NCBI GenBank assembly: GCA_022376925.1
Contig: JAIOJX010000005.1
Coordinates: 91,423,001-91,487,000, forward strand
Source of the DNA: Tragulus kanchil
Lineage: Eukaryota > Chordata > Mammalia > Artiodactyla > Tragulidae
DNA length: 64,000 bases
Reading direction: 5' to 3'
The notes under the pieces were generated by a model. That model made no database searches, was not told where the DNA came from, and saw only the letters and a program-made list of their open reading frames with translations. Shown piece by piece: positions 22,746 to 34,832 of this stretch. Position numbers and translations under genes: made by a program. Position 1 is the first letter of the stretch, and each line of letters begins with the position of its first letter.

Positions 22746-23404
22746 AGACTCAAGAGGCCTCCTGAAGTTAGGCTGTGTCAGGCTGGCTTCTCCGTGCTCC
22801 AGGGGGATCTGGTCAGAGCTGGCTGGGCCAGGGATGGGATGCTGGCCCAGGCAGATGTGGGATACCAAGTGGACTGGCCGGACAGAGAGGCGGCTATGGG
22901 GTGTTATGACTGGGATCCAGTCACTCCACTGGGGTCCTCGTGGGGTTTGGAGAAAGGAACAAGGCAGACACTCAGAGCAGAACTTCAGAGCGGCAGCTGC
23001 AGCAAGGGTGTGTGAGCCACACTGACTGTCCTTTCCTTTGTCGAAGACAGACTTACCCCTGGACCCGGTTAGAGCCAGGCCTGACACAGGCCAAGGGCAG
23101 ATGGGCTCCTGTAGAGATGGGGCAAGGGGCCAAGCAGCTCATCCCACGAAGCAGTGGCAGCGGGTAACTGAAAGTTTCTGAATGTAGACTCCAGTGTTCA
23201 CTGTGTGTAGTTGCTTAGCATTGTCAGCTCCAGGAGTTTTGAGAAGTGGTTAGCGAAGGACTTGAAGGCTTGTCAGAGTGTTGCTCCCAGGTGTCCTTCC
23301 CTGAAGCAGCCCTGGTTCAGACCTTCTGGGGCATACCTGGAGAGCTGTCCTAACTATGAATATGTTACTTGGATGGAGATGACCACACACAGCCTTGTCT
23401 TATT
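22746..23404. other. GC-rich unassigned stretch
   Basis: Between 22746 and 23165 the base composition is clearly richer in G+C than its surroundings, and short open frames occur on both strands (up to 116 codons). No frame has a recognisable domain, consistent splice sites or a start context, so no gene is called. Confidence 0.4.
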
Positions 23405-23693
23405 TTGAATTTACTGAGGAATCATTGACAAATACAATTGTATACATTTAAAGTGTACAGTGTGATGATTTAGAATACATATACATTATGGAATGATTGT
23501 CAAGGTCAGGAGAATTCATCCATCTATCACCTCACATAGTTAGAACTCTCTCCTCTGTGTGTGTGTGTTTGTATAGAATGCTTAAGATCTGTTCAGCTTT
23601 CAAGCGTACAACATTGTATTTTTAAAAAATTTTTATTGAAATACATTTGATTTAGAGTTCTGTGTTAATTTCTGCTGTGCAATAAAATGATTC

Positions 23694-23720
<27 letters not shown>
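23694..23720. repeat. (AT)n microsatellite
   Basis: An AT array of about 27 bases inside the antisense L1 3' UTR. Confidence 0.9.
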
Positions 23721-23725
<5 letters not shown>

Positions 23726-23811
23726 TCATATTCTTTTCCATTATAGTTTAGTACAGGATATTGAATATAATCCCTTGTGCTATATAGTAGGACTTTTTTT
23801 TGTCTATCTAT

Positions 23812-23868
23812 CCTTAGGTCTCCTGCACTGCAGGCAGATTCTTTACCATCTGAGCCACCAGGGAAGCC
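23812..23868 (-). mobile_element. tRNA-derived SINE fragment inside L1
   Basis: The 57 bases 'taggtctcctgcactgcagg' through 'gagccaccagggaagccca' are the reversed tRNA-like head of a Bov-tA or CHR SINE. The L1 3' UTR resumes directly after it. Only the head remains. Confidence 0.75.
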
Positions 23869-24173
23869 CATATACTAGTTTACATCTGCTAATCCCAAAC
23901 TCCTGGTCCTTCCCTCCCCTCCCCACGCTGGGCAACCACAAATCTGTCTTCCATGTCTGTGAATCTGTTTCTGTTTTGTAGATTTGTTCATTCATGCTAT
24001 ATTTTAGATTCTACATATAAGTGATAAAATATGGTGTTTGTGTTTCTCTTTCTGACTTATTTCACTTCGTGTGTTAATTTCTGAGTCCATTTGTGTTGCT
24101 GAAAATGGCATTATTTCATTTTTTTTAATGACTGGTATTCCATCCTGTATATATATATATGTATCTGTATATA

Positions 24174-24175
<2 letters not shown>

Positions 24176-24249
<74 letters not shown>
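24176..24249. repeat. compound (TC)n-(TA)n microsatellite
   Basis: About 34 bases of TC repeat (24176-24210) run into about 38 bases of TA repeat (24212-24249) within the antisense L1 region. Likely polymorphic. Confidence 0.95.
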
Positions 24250-24251
<2 letters not shown>

Positions 24252-24659
24252 CATCTTCTTTATTTATTCACCTGTTGATTGGCACTTAGGTTGTTTCCAC
24301 ATCTTGGCTATTGTAGATAGTGCTGCTAAGAATATAGGGGTGCGTGTATCTTTTTGAACTGTACTTTTGTTTGAATCTATGAGTAGGAGTGAGAATATTG
24401 GATAATATGGTAGCTCTCATCTCCATACTGTCTTCCATAGTGACTGTACCAATTTACATTCTTACCAGCTGTGCATTAGGGTTCCCTTTTCTCCACACCC
24501 CAGCACTTAACTATTTGTAGACTTTTCAGCGATGGCCATTATGACTGGTATAACCCTCCACATGGTACAACTAGAGTCACCATGGACACATCATGGTCGT
24601 AAGTGCTTTATTATCAGCACACATTTATATATAACATTTATATGACCTTAGTATATAAC

Positions 24660-24779
24660 AAATATATTTATCTGATAATTCTTTTAATTCTTGTGACAGT
24701 TGCTGGTATTTGTATACCTTTTTATGAAAGAGGAAACTGAGGCAAAGAGAAGCTAAGTAGCTTGCTCAAGGCCACAAAA
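24660..24779 (+). mobile_element. MIR SINE fragment
   Basis: 'tttaattcttgtgacagttg', 'gaaagaggaaactgaggca' and 'agtagcttgctcaaggccac' match the MIR core and 3' part in order. Confidence 0.75.
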
Positions 24780-25215
24780 ATGGAATGACTAACTGAATGA
24801 TATTACTAGTATGACTGATAATTACATTAAAAGTGGTTTATGTTTTTATTGGTTGAGGAATGGATTAACCACATTTGAGTTCCTTAGTACACACAGCAAA
24901 TAGGTTACTGCAGGTTTTTAATGGGTCAGGAGCCTTGGAGGATACGACCTGGCTTGGTTCAAGAAAAGGAGGGATCTAATATTCATCTTACTTGGAACAA
25001 GGAGACTATATAATTTTTAATAAAGAAATCAATTGCAGAGGAATTTCCTGGACCTTACATAGGAGTCATGGAAAATAAATGGAGACATTTTTGTGGCATG
25101 TTTTTGTCAGTAATGAGACGACCTTTGTCGGGTGAGTGCTGTGGTTTGGATCCTGGTTGGTATGTTTTCTATGATCTAATTTTCCAGGCGTGTGGGAGTG
25201 CTTTTCTTTAGGCAG
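24780..25215. other. unassigned sequence
   Basis: No gene or repeat recognised between the MIR and duplication 8. Confidence 0.45.
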
Positions 25216-25462
25216 GAGATCGGTGCCATCCTGTTTGGGTGCAGGCACATACAGAGAGAGTGGCAAGACACTCAGCTCCCGCTTACCTGCAGCAGGCATT
25301 GCTGTCTTTTTTTGGGTTCCTGGAACCCTGCCACCTTGGGGAAGCTGAGACACGTTGGTGAGCCATGTTTTAGTCTTTGTAGTCATATCAGAGGTGGAAA
25401 ATTGTCTCCAAAGTAATTAGAAACCAGGTAGAATATATTATCTTCAAGCCTTTCTTTTCCTT

Positions 25463-25541
25463 TTTTAATTTATTTTATATGTTTTGGCTAGGCCATTTGT
25501 TGGACCTTAGTTCCTCCACCAGGGATTGAACCCAGGCTCAT
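25463..25541 (-). mobile_element. CHR SINE fragment, antisense, copy A
   Basis: 'atgttttggctaggccat' and 'ccaccagggattgaaccca' are the tail-proximal and B-box parts of a CHR element in reverse. The outer tRNA head is missing. Confidence 0.65.
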
Positions 25542-25904
25542 GATAAATGTTGCTGACAGTTTGTGCTGGGTGTTGGCCTACTGTCCACTTTGACTGTGGG
25601 TGAATGTCAGGAGGCAGAACTCTTGAGCTTTAGATCAAGCTGTGAACACATACAGTGATGGATGACCCTCTCTTTCTTCCTTAGTGACGGGCATGGAGGG
25701 TGCCTCTGCAGGAGAAGCCCTGGACCAGGGCATTCATGGACTACTTTGCTTGAGGCAAATGCATTATAACTGGGGAGAGGGGGACAGGAGCCAGTGGAAT
25801 CTCTCTAGTGGAAGAATCTCTCTCGTATCCTGGGTCAGAGCACAGCCTCAGTCTCTGTTTGTACTTGGGGCTCAGTGAGGCCCTTAAAGTTGCCCATAGG
25901 TGAA

Positions 25905-26022
25905 GTGGTGGATAATAGTATCCTCCTTAGCTGATACGGTTTTTCAAGGATTAAGTGAGATAATCTTTGTAAAGTGCTTACTCAGATGTCTGGTTCATAG
26001 AAAAAGCTCAATAAATATTAGA
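25905..26022 (+). mobile_element. MIR SINE, copy A
   Basis: 'gattaagtgagataatctttg' in MIR context, followed by 'gtaaagtgcttactcagatg' and 'aagctcaataaatattag', is the MIR 3' half. Confidence 0.75.
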
Positions 26023-26578
26023 ATGTCAGCTGTAAGTGTGGTTCTTATATCCTAACACATTATTGTTAACAGCATGAAAAGTTCCTATCCTTTTGGGAAA
26101 AGACTGGTCTGTGGCCATGGTTACTGATCAGTAACAGTAGTCATTCATTCTTCCGGGAAGCTAGCTGATCAGTGACAGCAGCTCCCCACCCCAGTAATAC
26201 ACCTGGTTATAAAGCCACTTAGCAGTGGTTCTATTTAAGTGAGGCAGCTAACTCTTCCTTCCCCAGCTTTGCTTTTGCACCTACAGGTCTGCTAATGCCC
26301 TCACATTCCAGCCTCTGGAAGTTTCCCAGCCCTTGAACTTAAAGGGTCTCAGAGAGATCGGTGCCAAGGCACATACAGAGAGAGGGGTCAGCTCCCGCTT
26401 ACCTGCAGCAGGCATTGCTGTCTTTTTTTGGGTTCCTGGAACCCTGCCACCTTGGGGAAGCTGAGACACGTTGGTGAGCCATGTTTTAGTCTTTGTAGTC
26501 ATATCAGAGGTGGAAAATTGTCTCCAAAGTAATTAGAAACCAGGTAGAATATATTATCTTCAAGCCTTTCTTTTCCTT

Positions 26579-26657
26579 TTTTAATTTATTTTATATGTTT
26601 TGGCTAGGCCATTTGTTGGACCTTAGTTCCTCCACCAGGGATTGAACCCAGGCTCAT
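26579..26657 (-). mobile_element. CHR SINE fragment, antisense, copy B
   Basis: Duplicate of 25463-25541, offset 1116. Confidence 0.65.
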
Positions 26658-27020
26658 GATAAATGTTGCTGACAGTTTGTGCTGGGTGTTGGCCTACTGT
26701 CCACTTTGACTGTGGGTGAATGTCAGGAGGCAGAACTCTTGAGCTTTAGATCAAGCTGTGAACACATACAGTGATGGATGACCCTCTCTTTCTTCCTTAG
26801 TGACGGGCATGGAGGGTGCCTCTGCAGGAGAAGCCCTGGACCAGGGCATTCATGGACTACTTTGCTTGAGGCAAATGCATTATAACTGGGGAGAGGGGGA
26901 CAGGAGCCAGTGGAATCTCTCTAGTGGAAGAATCTCTCTCGTATCCTGGGTCAGAGCACAGCCTCAGTCTCTGTTTGTACTTGGGGCTCAGTGAGGCCCT
27001 TAAAGTTGCCCATAGGTGAA

Positions 27021-27138
27021 GTGGTGGATAATAGTATCCTCCTTAGCTGATACGGTTTTTCAAGGATTAAGTGAGATAATCTTTGTAAAGTGCTTACTCA
27101 GATGTCTGGTTCATAGAAAAAGCTCAATAAATATTAGA
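27021..27138 (+). mobile_element. MIR SINE, copy B
   Basis: Duplicate of 25905-26022, offset 1116. Confidence 0.75.
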
Positions 27139-27465
27139 ATGTCAGCTGTAAGTGTGGTTCTTATATCCTAACACATTATTGTTAACAGCATGAAAAGTTC
27201 CTATCCTTTTGGGAAAAGACTGGTCTGTGGCCATGGTTACTGATCAGTAACAGTAGTCATTCATTCTTCCGGGAAGCTAGCTGATCAGTGACAGCAGCTC
27301 CCCACCCCAGTAATACACCTGGTTATAAAGCCACTTAGCAGTGGTTCTATTTAAGTGAGGCAGCTAACTCTTCCTTCCCCAGCTTTGCTTTTGCACCTAC
27401 AGGTCTGCTAATGCCCTCACATTCCAGCCTCTGGAAGTTTCCCAGCCCTTGAACTTAAAGGGTCT

Positions 27466-28299
27466 GCACACCCTACACAAGACCAGCTCTGCCTGCATTG
27501 CTCAGGGAGGTCTGTTAAAGTATAGGCCTCCCGTGCTTGGCAAGCTGTCCGTTTGGCTTTTTGTTCAGATGGTGAGTGGAGATCTCTGCCTTCATCAGGG
27601 GAGCTTTGTGTACAGTGCTACGGTCTCACAAATATGGGGTTGTATGGAGTCTAAGTTGAGGGAACACACTGTGAGTGACGACATGAGTGATGGGCTGCTG
27701 CCAGTCCATATATCATCCCTGTGACCATAGGTGGGCGAAGGGTGGGGTGTTGGGAATGAGGAGCAGCACAGTCTGCAGGGGCTGTTGTAAAGGTCTTGGA
27801 TTCCAGCCTAAGAGTTTTCCCATTCTTCTGGCGCTGCGCAGATATATTTCTATCTTTCTAAGTCCATCAGAAGAGACTGAATTTTTTTTTCCTTAAGAGG
27901 GTGTTTCTTTGAAATCTCCCTATAGGTGATATTTGTCATATGATTTTGGCTGCCCGGCATCTGAACTGTGTTCTTGGGCTTGGAGAATTTCCCACAGAAG
28001 GGAAAAAAAAAGGGCAGTATTTTTTTTTCCCACTGTACGAGCTGAAAATGCTGGTATTTGTTTTTCATACTCCCTTTTAGCTAGGACATGGGCAAAATAT
28101 GGGGTGGGAACTGACGTTAACAGGAGGTAAGACCTGGGCTGTGGGTGGTGGCACCCATTGCTGGTATGTGGGTAAGCGTTGCATACTGTAGATACCCAGC
28201 TCTTCATCAACCCAGACATTCACATATTCCCAACATTTTAGCAGTGCTGAGATCAGGGCAACCCTGACAATCATTGTTGTGACTGAGTTCAATAAGCTG
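27466..28299. other. unassigned sequence
   Basis: Mixed base composition and no family recognised. Open frames of 65-99 codons occur on both strands without domains or splice context. Confidence 0.4.
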
Positions 28300-28617
28300 G
28301 GTTTTTAAAAAATATTTATTTATGTATTTTTGGCTGAGCTGGGTCTTCATTGAGGCATGCCGGCTTTCTCTAGTTGTGGTTACCAGGGGCTATTCTCCAC
28401 TTGCAGTACTCCAGCATCTCCTAGCAATAAAATATCTTTTGTTGTGGAGCACCGGCTCTAGGCACACAGGCTTCAGTAATTGCAGAGCAGACTCAATAGT
28501 TGTGGTACATGAACTGAGTTGCTCTGCCGCGTGTGGGATCTTCCCAGACTAGGGATTGAACCCGTGTCCCCTGCATTGGCAAGTGATTCTTAACCACTGG
28601 ACTACCAGGGAAGTCCC
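28300..28617 (-). mobile_element. CHR-2-like SINE, antisense
   Basis: It runs from '(tttat)n' and 'ttggctgagctgggtcttc' through CHR body modules to 'actaccagggaagtccc'. The 11-bp target-site duplication 'tcaataagctg' is at 28289-28299 and 28618-28628. Complete single insertion in otherwise unassigned DNA. Confidence 0.92.
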
Positions 28618-28628
28618 TCAATAAGCTG

Positions 28629-30520
28629 CTTTATCTACTTTTTCCATTAAAAATAAATAATAATAGCATAATGGTCTTAAGGTCAACAGCCTTGGAGATG
28701 CTCAGTGGTGGCAGGAGTTGTCCAACCAGTTCTGAGCTCACTTTTGGCCTTAGAGCCACACATCGAGTTTTCTAGTCTTTTGGGTTATTTTGAAAGCTTC
28801 CCGAGAAATTAATTATTTGACTAAATTAAAGTTTCTTTTTATTGTTTGAAGCAAACAATTCTGTCTGGTACATGCATGTCATCTTAAAACGTCTTAAGTG
28901 GTTTGAGTGGAAGCAGTTTTTTTCTCCCTAAATCTTCACTTAAATTTGATGTCCCAAGAAACTGTGCCTTGGTAATAACTCGTTATTCAACAAGTATTTA
29001 TTGGCAACCTCTGTGTGATATTATGGAGAATGAGCTCATAATGGAGCTTTCATTCCAACATATATCTATGAGTTTGTATCCCCCTGGCACAGCATCTAAT
29101 ACATGTTTTGCCCATGTCCTACCATTCCTATCCTTGGAATTTGATCCAAGACAGTACAGGCAGTAGAGAGCTGGTAGATGCTTTAACCTGAGGAAGTAAT
29201 GTGACCTGGTTTGTAGAATTGCTTTTTAGGGATTTCCTTAGTTTTCTTCATCATTCACTTGGTAGAACTTCTCTCCCTTCAGGGTTTCCTGTATCTTGAA
29301 GCTCTGTGGAACCAAATTTGAAGCTATGATTTTCAGGTTTGTTGAGGTCAGACATTTGTCAGGCTCCAAATGCTTTTGAGCTCAATATTCTTGGTTTAAG
29401 CTCTTTCTTTATTTGAGATACTTGCTGGGCTTCCAAATTAAAAACTTCCTCAGCATGAGTTGTGCTACAATAAACATTTTGAGTCTAACAGATTCTTTGA
29501 CTTTTCCCAGGTCCACATAAAAACTCTTTCATGAGTTACTTTTACTTGGATTATTCAGTTCAGTGCACATGTGTTATCTGATCTTATTGTGTGGAAGAAA
29601 ACATTCTTCCTAAACAGAGCCCCCCTTTGAAGCAAAAACTTTACATATTCCACTGTGGCTGATAGAATACTGAGAAATAAACAGCCCTAGTTTATCAGTC
29701 TAAGTTCATTGAGAAATTAGACATAGAGACTGCTTGTATGGCCTTCAATAAGACAAGCTTTGGCTTCTAGAGAATTGGTCTTTGTACTAACATTGTATCT
29801 GGAGATCTTTAAAGAGGGAGCTTATAGTGTGCTTCTTTGTGGGATCCCCTAAAGTCTGGTGTCTGGAGTATTACCCAGCAAAGCTAGCATCAGAGACTTG
29901 GCATCTTTTGTCCACTATAAAAATGGACCAGAAGCCAGAATACAAGTGGCTGTTAGGTATTCACAAGACACCACTGTTTTCGATGTGTCCGTTCTCTTTA
30001 GCTGTCTTAGAATAATTTTCTTGTTGGGATTTATTTTCTTACAGCAGTTATTTTAAATTTGAGTTTAGTGTAGTACTTAGTATTTCATTTTCACTTCAGT
30101 TAATTTTAATTCCAGTTATAGAATGCTTTTTTAAAATAAGTTTCTGTGAAATTAAAATCCATCCAGGTATTTCTGGTTTCAGAGATAACATTATTTCTTT
30201 TCTTCCTTCCACTGCCTTCCACAGCCTCCCTCAAAGGAAGAAAAAGCCTGCAAGAGAATCATGTGTTTTATAGATGGGAGAGATCTGATGCTTCCACAAA
30301 GAATTTAAAAGGAGAATGTTGCAATGACATGACTGTCCTTCCTGTTAACTGTTGCACATTCTGTGAGCACAATTAGTTTCCCCTAAAAGTCCTCCATGAA
30401 TGTCTCAACTGGATGAAAGACACATATTTCCTTGTCAGTATAAGATTGTGCTTAGTGACCATTGCTGAAAGTTGTGAAGTACCTTTGTCTAATGCTGTGT
30501 TTTGTTCAGCAGTTGAGTAA
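28629..30520. other. unassigned sequence
   Basis: About 1.9 kb with no transposon or gene that I recognise. Short open frames (for example 28903-29166) have no family resemblance. It could be intronic sequence. Confidence 0.45.
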
Positions 30521-30983
30521 CAGTTCAGTGTTCTATAGGAAGACCTAAAGTTTTCATCTGTTCAAGAATTTGCAAGAAAAATTTTGAGTTGAATTTGACA
30601 TGATCATCTGCTACGAAAAACTGTTATAGACATAGTAATGATTTAGATAGGATTATCATAATTATACTACTACAACATTATTATAAACATTATAATAATG
30701 TGTAAAATGGATTCTTTCCAAGTACTTAGATGCCCTTATTTTAAGAAGCATACTTGAGAATTTGTGCTAATAGATGAGAAAACAGTTTGAGAAGTTTACA
30801 TACTGCAAATGCAAGCTGCTGTTAGTGTTTGGCAGTTTCTCACTTATTCAATAAAACAGCTGGTCAAGGCCCTTCCCTAGGCCTAACTCTCTGAGTCTCA
30901 TTCCAGTTACAGAAATGAGCATGCAAGCAGTAAGACACTGGCATTTCGGTACAAATATTTAGTCTTTCTGTTGTGGAAGAGTG

Positions 30984-30986
30984 TAT

Positions 30987-31022
<36 letters not shown>
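30984..31022. repeat. (TG)n microsatellite, copy A
   Basis: An array of about 39 bases of TG with an interrupted flank ('gtatgtgtatg' before, 'ttgtatgtgtgtg' after). Confidence 0.93.
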
Positions 31023-31023
<1 letters not shown>

Positions 31024-31351
31024 GTATGTGTGTGTTTAGATTTCCCAAGTCTACAGACAAGTGATCCTCAGGCTCTGGTGTTCAATGGACATGTTATGAC
31101 TGAGGGAATCAACACATTTTTTGTATGGTGCTGGAACACTTTGAGAGAGTGAAAGAAATGTCAGACACAGACGTTACCATTGGGGTGCTTGCTTTTATTT
31201 TAACTTGGATTCTGCATATACTGTGAAACAAGACCATACTAGCGATTAAACAGAGAATTAGAGGAGAGTCTCGGAGGAAATAGAACTGTTGATGTGGCCT
31301 AAACTCATCAGAGGACATGGAGTTACAAGGGGACCACTCAGGATCCATGGG

Positions 31352-31565
31352 GTATGGCATGGATTGCATATGTAGGTACCTCCCAAATGCATGTTGAAAG
31401 TCTACTCTTTCATGTGATGATATTTGGAGATGGAACCTTTTGGAAATGGATTAGTGCCCTTGTAAGAAGAGACCAGAGGTCTGTTTCCTCTCCCTCTACC
31501 ATGTAAAGACGCAGCAAGAAGGCATCCATCTGTAAACCAGGAAGAAGGCCCTCACTAGGAACCCA
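31352..31565 (+). mobile_element. MLT1A-like MaLR LTR, copy A (cut by breakpoint)
   Basis: 'aaatgcatgttgaaagtc', 'gtgatgatatttggagatgg', 'ggattagtgcccttgtaag' and 'aaccaggaagaaggccctc' follow the MLT1A LTR. The copy stops at the end of duplication 9 copy A, two-thirds through the LTR, which is evidence that the duplication breakpoint is unrelated to the element. Confidence 0.75.
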
Positions 31566-32054
31566 TTGCTGAAAGTTTAAACCAATGGATTCAGTTCAGT
31601 GTTCTATAGGAAGACCTAAAGTTTTCATCTGTTCAAGAATTTGCAAGAAAAATTTTGAGTTGAATTTGACATGATCATCTGCTACGAAAAACTGTTATAG
31701 ACATAGTAATGATTTAGATAGGATTATCATAATTATACTACTACAACATTATTATAAACATTATAATAATGTGTAAAATGGATTCTTTCCAAGTACTTAG
31801 ATGCCCTTATTTTAAGAAGCATACTTGAGAATTTGTGCTAATAGATGAGAAAACAGTTTGAGAAGTTTACATACTGCAAATGCAAGCTGCTGTTAGTGTT
31901 TGGCAGTTTCTCACTTATTCAATAAAACAGCTGGTCAAGGCCCTTCCCTAGGCCTAACTCTCTGAGTCTCATTCCAGTTACAGAAATGAGCATGCAAGCA
32001 GTAAGACACTGGCATTTCGGTACAAATATTTAGTCTTTCTGTTGTGGAAGAGTG

Positions 32055-32057
32055 TAT

Positions 32058-32093
<36 letters not shown>
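32055..32093. repeat. (TG)n microsatellite, copy B
   Basis: Same length as the array at 30984-31022. Identity over an unstable repeat fits a very recent or artificial copy. Confidence 0.93.
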
Positions 32094-32094
<1 letters not shown>

Positions 32095-32422
32095 GTATGT
32101 GTGTGTTTAGATTTCCCAAGTCTACAGACAAGTGATCCTCAGGCTCTGGTGTTCAATGGACATGTTATGACTGAGGGAATCAACACATTTTTTGTATGGT
32201 GCTGGAACACTTTGAGAGAGTGAAAGAAATGTCAGACACAGACGTTACCATTGGGGTGCTTGCTTTTATTTTAACTTGGATTCTGCATATACTGTGAAAC
32301 AAGACCATACTAGCGATTAAACAGAGAATTAGAGGAGAGTCTCGGAGGAAATAGAACTGTTGATGTGGCCTAAACTCATCAGAGGACATGGAGTTACAAG
32401 GGGACCACTCAGGATCCATGGG

Positions 32423-32746
32423 GTATGGCATGGATTGCATATGTAGGTACCTCCCAAATGCATGTTGAAAGTCTACTCTTTCATGTGATGATATTTGGAG
32501 ATGGAACCTTTTGGAAATGGATTAGTGCCCTTGTAAGAAGAGACCAGAGGTCTGTTTCCTCTCCCTCTACCATGTAAAGACGCAGCAAGAAGGCATCCAT
32601 CTGTAAACCAGGAAGAAGGCCCTCACTAGGAACCCAGTTGGCTGGCCCTTTGGACTTCCCAGACTCCAGAACAGTGAGAAGTAAATCTCTGTTGTGTAAG
32701 GTACTCAGTCTATGGTATTTGTGTTACATCAGCCTGAACTAAGACA
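32423..32746 (+). mobile_element. MLT1A-like MaLR LTR, complete copy
   Basis: Full order of LTR landmarks: 'gattgcatatgtaggtacc', 'ggaaatggattagtgccc', 'gtaaagacgcagcaagaag', 'cttcccagactccagaac', 'gtgagaagtaaatctctg' and a terminal 'gaactaagaca'. Solo LTR of about 320 bases, no internal coding region, old and diverged. Confidence 0.8.
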
Positions 32747-34832
32747 GGATATAAATACAATGAGAAGAAGGCGAACATCCCAGGAATGAGGAAACTGCAT
32801 TGAGAGGGCAAAAGGTATGAGTTGAAAGGTGGTCAGGGCACAGAGGGCTCTTCTTAGAAGACATTGTTTCTTGTGGTGCTCTTAGGCTTATTGGTTTGAT
32901 CATCTGTTATTATAATACAAGGTTGGAAGTGGGGAAGAATCTGCACTGACTTGGTAAAAACTAGAACTTTCTTCTTTTTATTTCTCTTCATCATCTTCCA
33001 CTTCCTTTCCTTTTTTTTTTTTTGGCTGTTGTTTTTTCCTGAGTGAAGATCTGTTTTGTTTTCCACTATGGTCCCATGGCTAGAACCATCCTTGACGCTG
33101 TAAAGTATTCAGTGTGTATTTGAATAAGTAGCTATCAAGGAACCACAGAATTTATTAATAACTAGAATAGGGGCTCCCTCCCCCACCTTTGCCACCATTG
33201 AATATGGAGCTTTTTCTGAGTTTGAAGATCTCTACTTCTCCTCGTGCTTGACATCAGTCAGGAAGCTTGAGGAGCTGGGGTCATTTTTTGTGATAGTAAT
33301 TTTGGATTTTTCTCATAGCTGCTTTGGGAATAGAAGAATAATTTGATTCTTGCTTAACTAAATAAAATAAACAGGGAGCTTGTGAAATGAAACACCGGGG
33401 GATATTTAAAAGCAAAGAATAACAGACATAGTTACATCATTTCAGAAAATAACATGGTAGAGTTTCCATATCAACAGGCTGTTCACTTTCTCTGTTAAAG
33501 GGAATAAAAGGTTTTTTTCCTGGGAAGGAAATTTTCTATAGTAAGAAAGAGGCACCTAAAGGAGTTTAAGTCTAAACTCAAAGGGAGATAATTTTAAATG
33601 TGCACAAATATTTAATTTATATGAAAATCACAGTAGTTAGAACTTCTGATTCTTAAAATTACAGTCTCCTTTTAAAGTCACAATGAGGCACTAGTCTGAG
33701 AAGCAGTGGGGCATCCATCTGTAAACCAGGAAGAAGGCCCTCACTAGGAACCCAGTTGGCTGGCCCTTTGGACTTCCCAGACTCCAGAACAGTGAGAAGT
33801 AAATCTCTGTTGTGTAAGGTACTCAGTCTATGGTATTTGTGTTACATCAGCCTGAACTAAGACAGGATATAAATACAATGAGAAGAAGGCGAACATCCCA
33901 GGAATGAGGAAACTGCATTGAGAGGGCAAAAGGTATGAGTTGAAAGGTGGTCAGGGCACAGAGGGCTCTTCTTAGAAGACATTGTTTCTTGTGGTGCTCT
34001 TAGGCTTATTGGTTTGATCATCTGTTATTATAATACAAGGTTGGAAGTGGGGAAGAATCTGCACTGACTTGGTAAAAACTAGAACTTTCTTCTTTTTATT
34101 TCTCTTCATCATCTTCCACTTCCTTTCCTTTTTTTTTTTTTGGCTGTTGTTTTTTCCTGAGTGAAGATCTGTTTTGTTTTCCACTATGGTCCCATGGCTA
34201 GAACCATCCTTGACGCTGTAAAGTATTCAGTGTGTATTTGAATAAGTAGCTATCAAGGAACCACAGAATTTATTAATAACTAGAATAGGGGCTCCCTCCC
34301 CCACCTTTGCCACCATTGAATATGGAGCTTTTTCTGAGTTTGAAGATCTCTACTTCTCCTCGTGCTTGACATCAGTCAGGAAGCTTGAGGAGCTGGGGTC
34401 ATTTTTTGTGATAGTAATTTTGGATTTTTCTCATAGCTGCTTTGGGAATAGAAGAATAATTTGATTCTTGCTTAACTAAATAAAATAAACAGGGAGCTTG
34501 TGAAATGAAACACCGGGGGATATTTAAAAGCAAAGAATAACAGACATAGTTACATCATTTCAGAAAATAACATGGTAGAGTTTCCATATCAACAGGCTGT
34601 TCACTTTCTCTGTCAAAAGGGGAATAAAAGGTTTTTTCCTGGGAAGGAAATGCTCTATAGTTAAGAAAGAGGCACCTAAAGGAGTTTAAGTCTAAACTCA
34701 AAGGGAGATAATTTTAAATGTGCACAAATATTTAATTTATATGAAAATCACAGTAGTTAGAACTTCTGATTCTTAAAATTACAGTCTCCTTTTAAAGTCA
34801 CAATGAGGCACTAGTCTGAGAAGCAGTGGGGC
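32592..34832 (+). repeat. direct tandem duplication 10, two copies of about 1.12 kb
   Basis: Copy A is 32592-33710 and copy B is 33711-34832, abutting. The offset is 1118 over most of the length. The differences cluster at 33495-33545 against 34613-34665: extra A and G bases, a shorter T run, and 'attttcta' against 'atgctcta'. Copy A starts inside the MLT1A-like LTR. Confidence 0.94.
33711..33864 (+). mobile_element. MLT1A-like LTR, 3' part, third copy
   Basis: The distal 154 bases of the LTR, repeated by duplication 10. It is truncated at the duplication boundary rather than by transposition. Confidence 0.75.

Larger units (their letters stand above)
23405..24560 (-). mobile_element. antisense L1 3' region, composite
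   Basis: It reads as L1 3' UTR in reverse: 'caattgtatacatttaaag', 'tcatccatctatcacctc', 'ttttattgaaatacatttg', 'ttctgctgtgcaataaaatg', 'ttctgttttgtagatttgttc', 'ttctctttctgacttatttc', 'ggcattatttcatttttttt'. Two L1 3' ends seem to be joined near 23620. It includes TA and TC arrays and a short SINE fragment. Confidence 0.8.
25216..27465 (+). repeat. direct tandem duplication 8, two copies of about 1.12 kb
   Basis: Copy A is 25216-26349 and copy B is 26354-27465, with a 4-base spacer. Differences are confined to the first 70 bases, where copy B lacks 22 bases in total (offset 1138 falls to 1116). From 25281 onward the copies look identical. The unit includes a CHR fragment and a MIR. Confidence 0.94.
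30521..32636 (+). repeat. direct tandem duplication 9, two copies of 1045 bp
   Basis: Copy A is 30521-31565 and copy B is 31592-32636. The offset stays at 1071 throughout, including across the TG microsatellite. The 26-base spacer begins 'ttgctgaaagt', a word also found upstream of copy A near 30463. Copy B may therefore begin earlier with a corrupted start that has lost about 45 bases. The last 45 bases also start duplication 10. Confidence 0.95.

Noticed and set aside
22716..23167. GC-rich open frames on both strands as a possible host exon or CpG island
   Set aside because: CpG density is too low for an island. The overlapping frames on both strands reflect GC content, and no paired splice sites were found.
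24176..24249. CRISPR-like or regulatory meaning of the TC/TA arrays
   Set aside because: Simple microsatellites within L1 3' sequence. There are no spacers and no unit structure.
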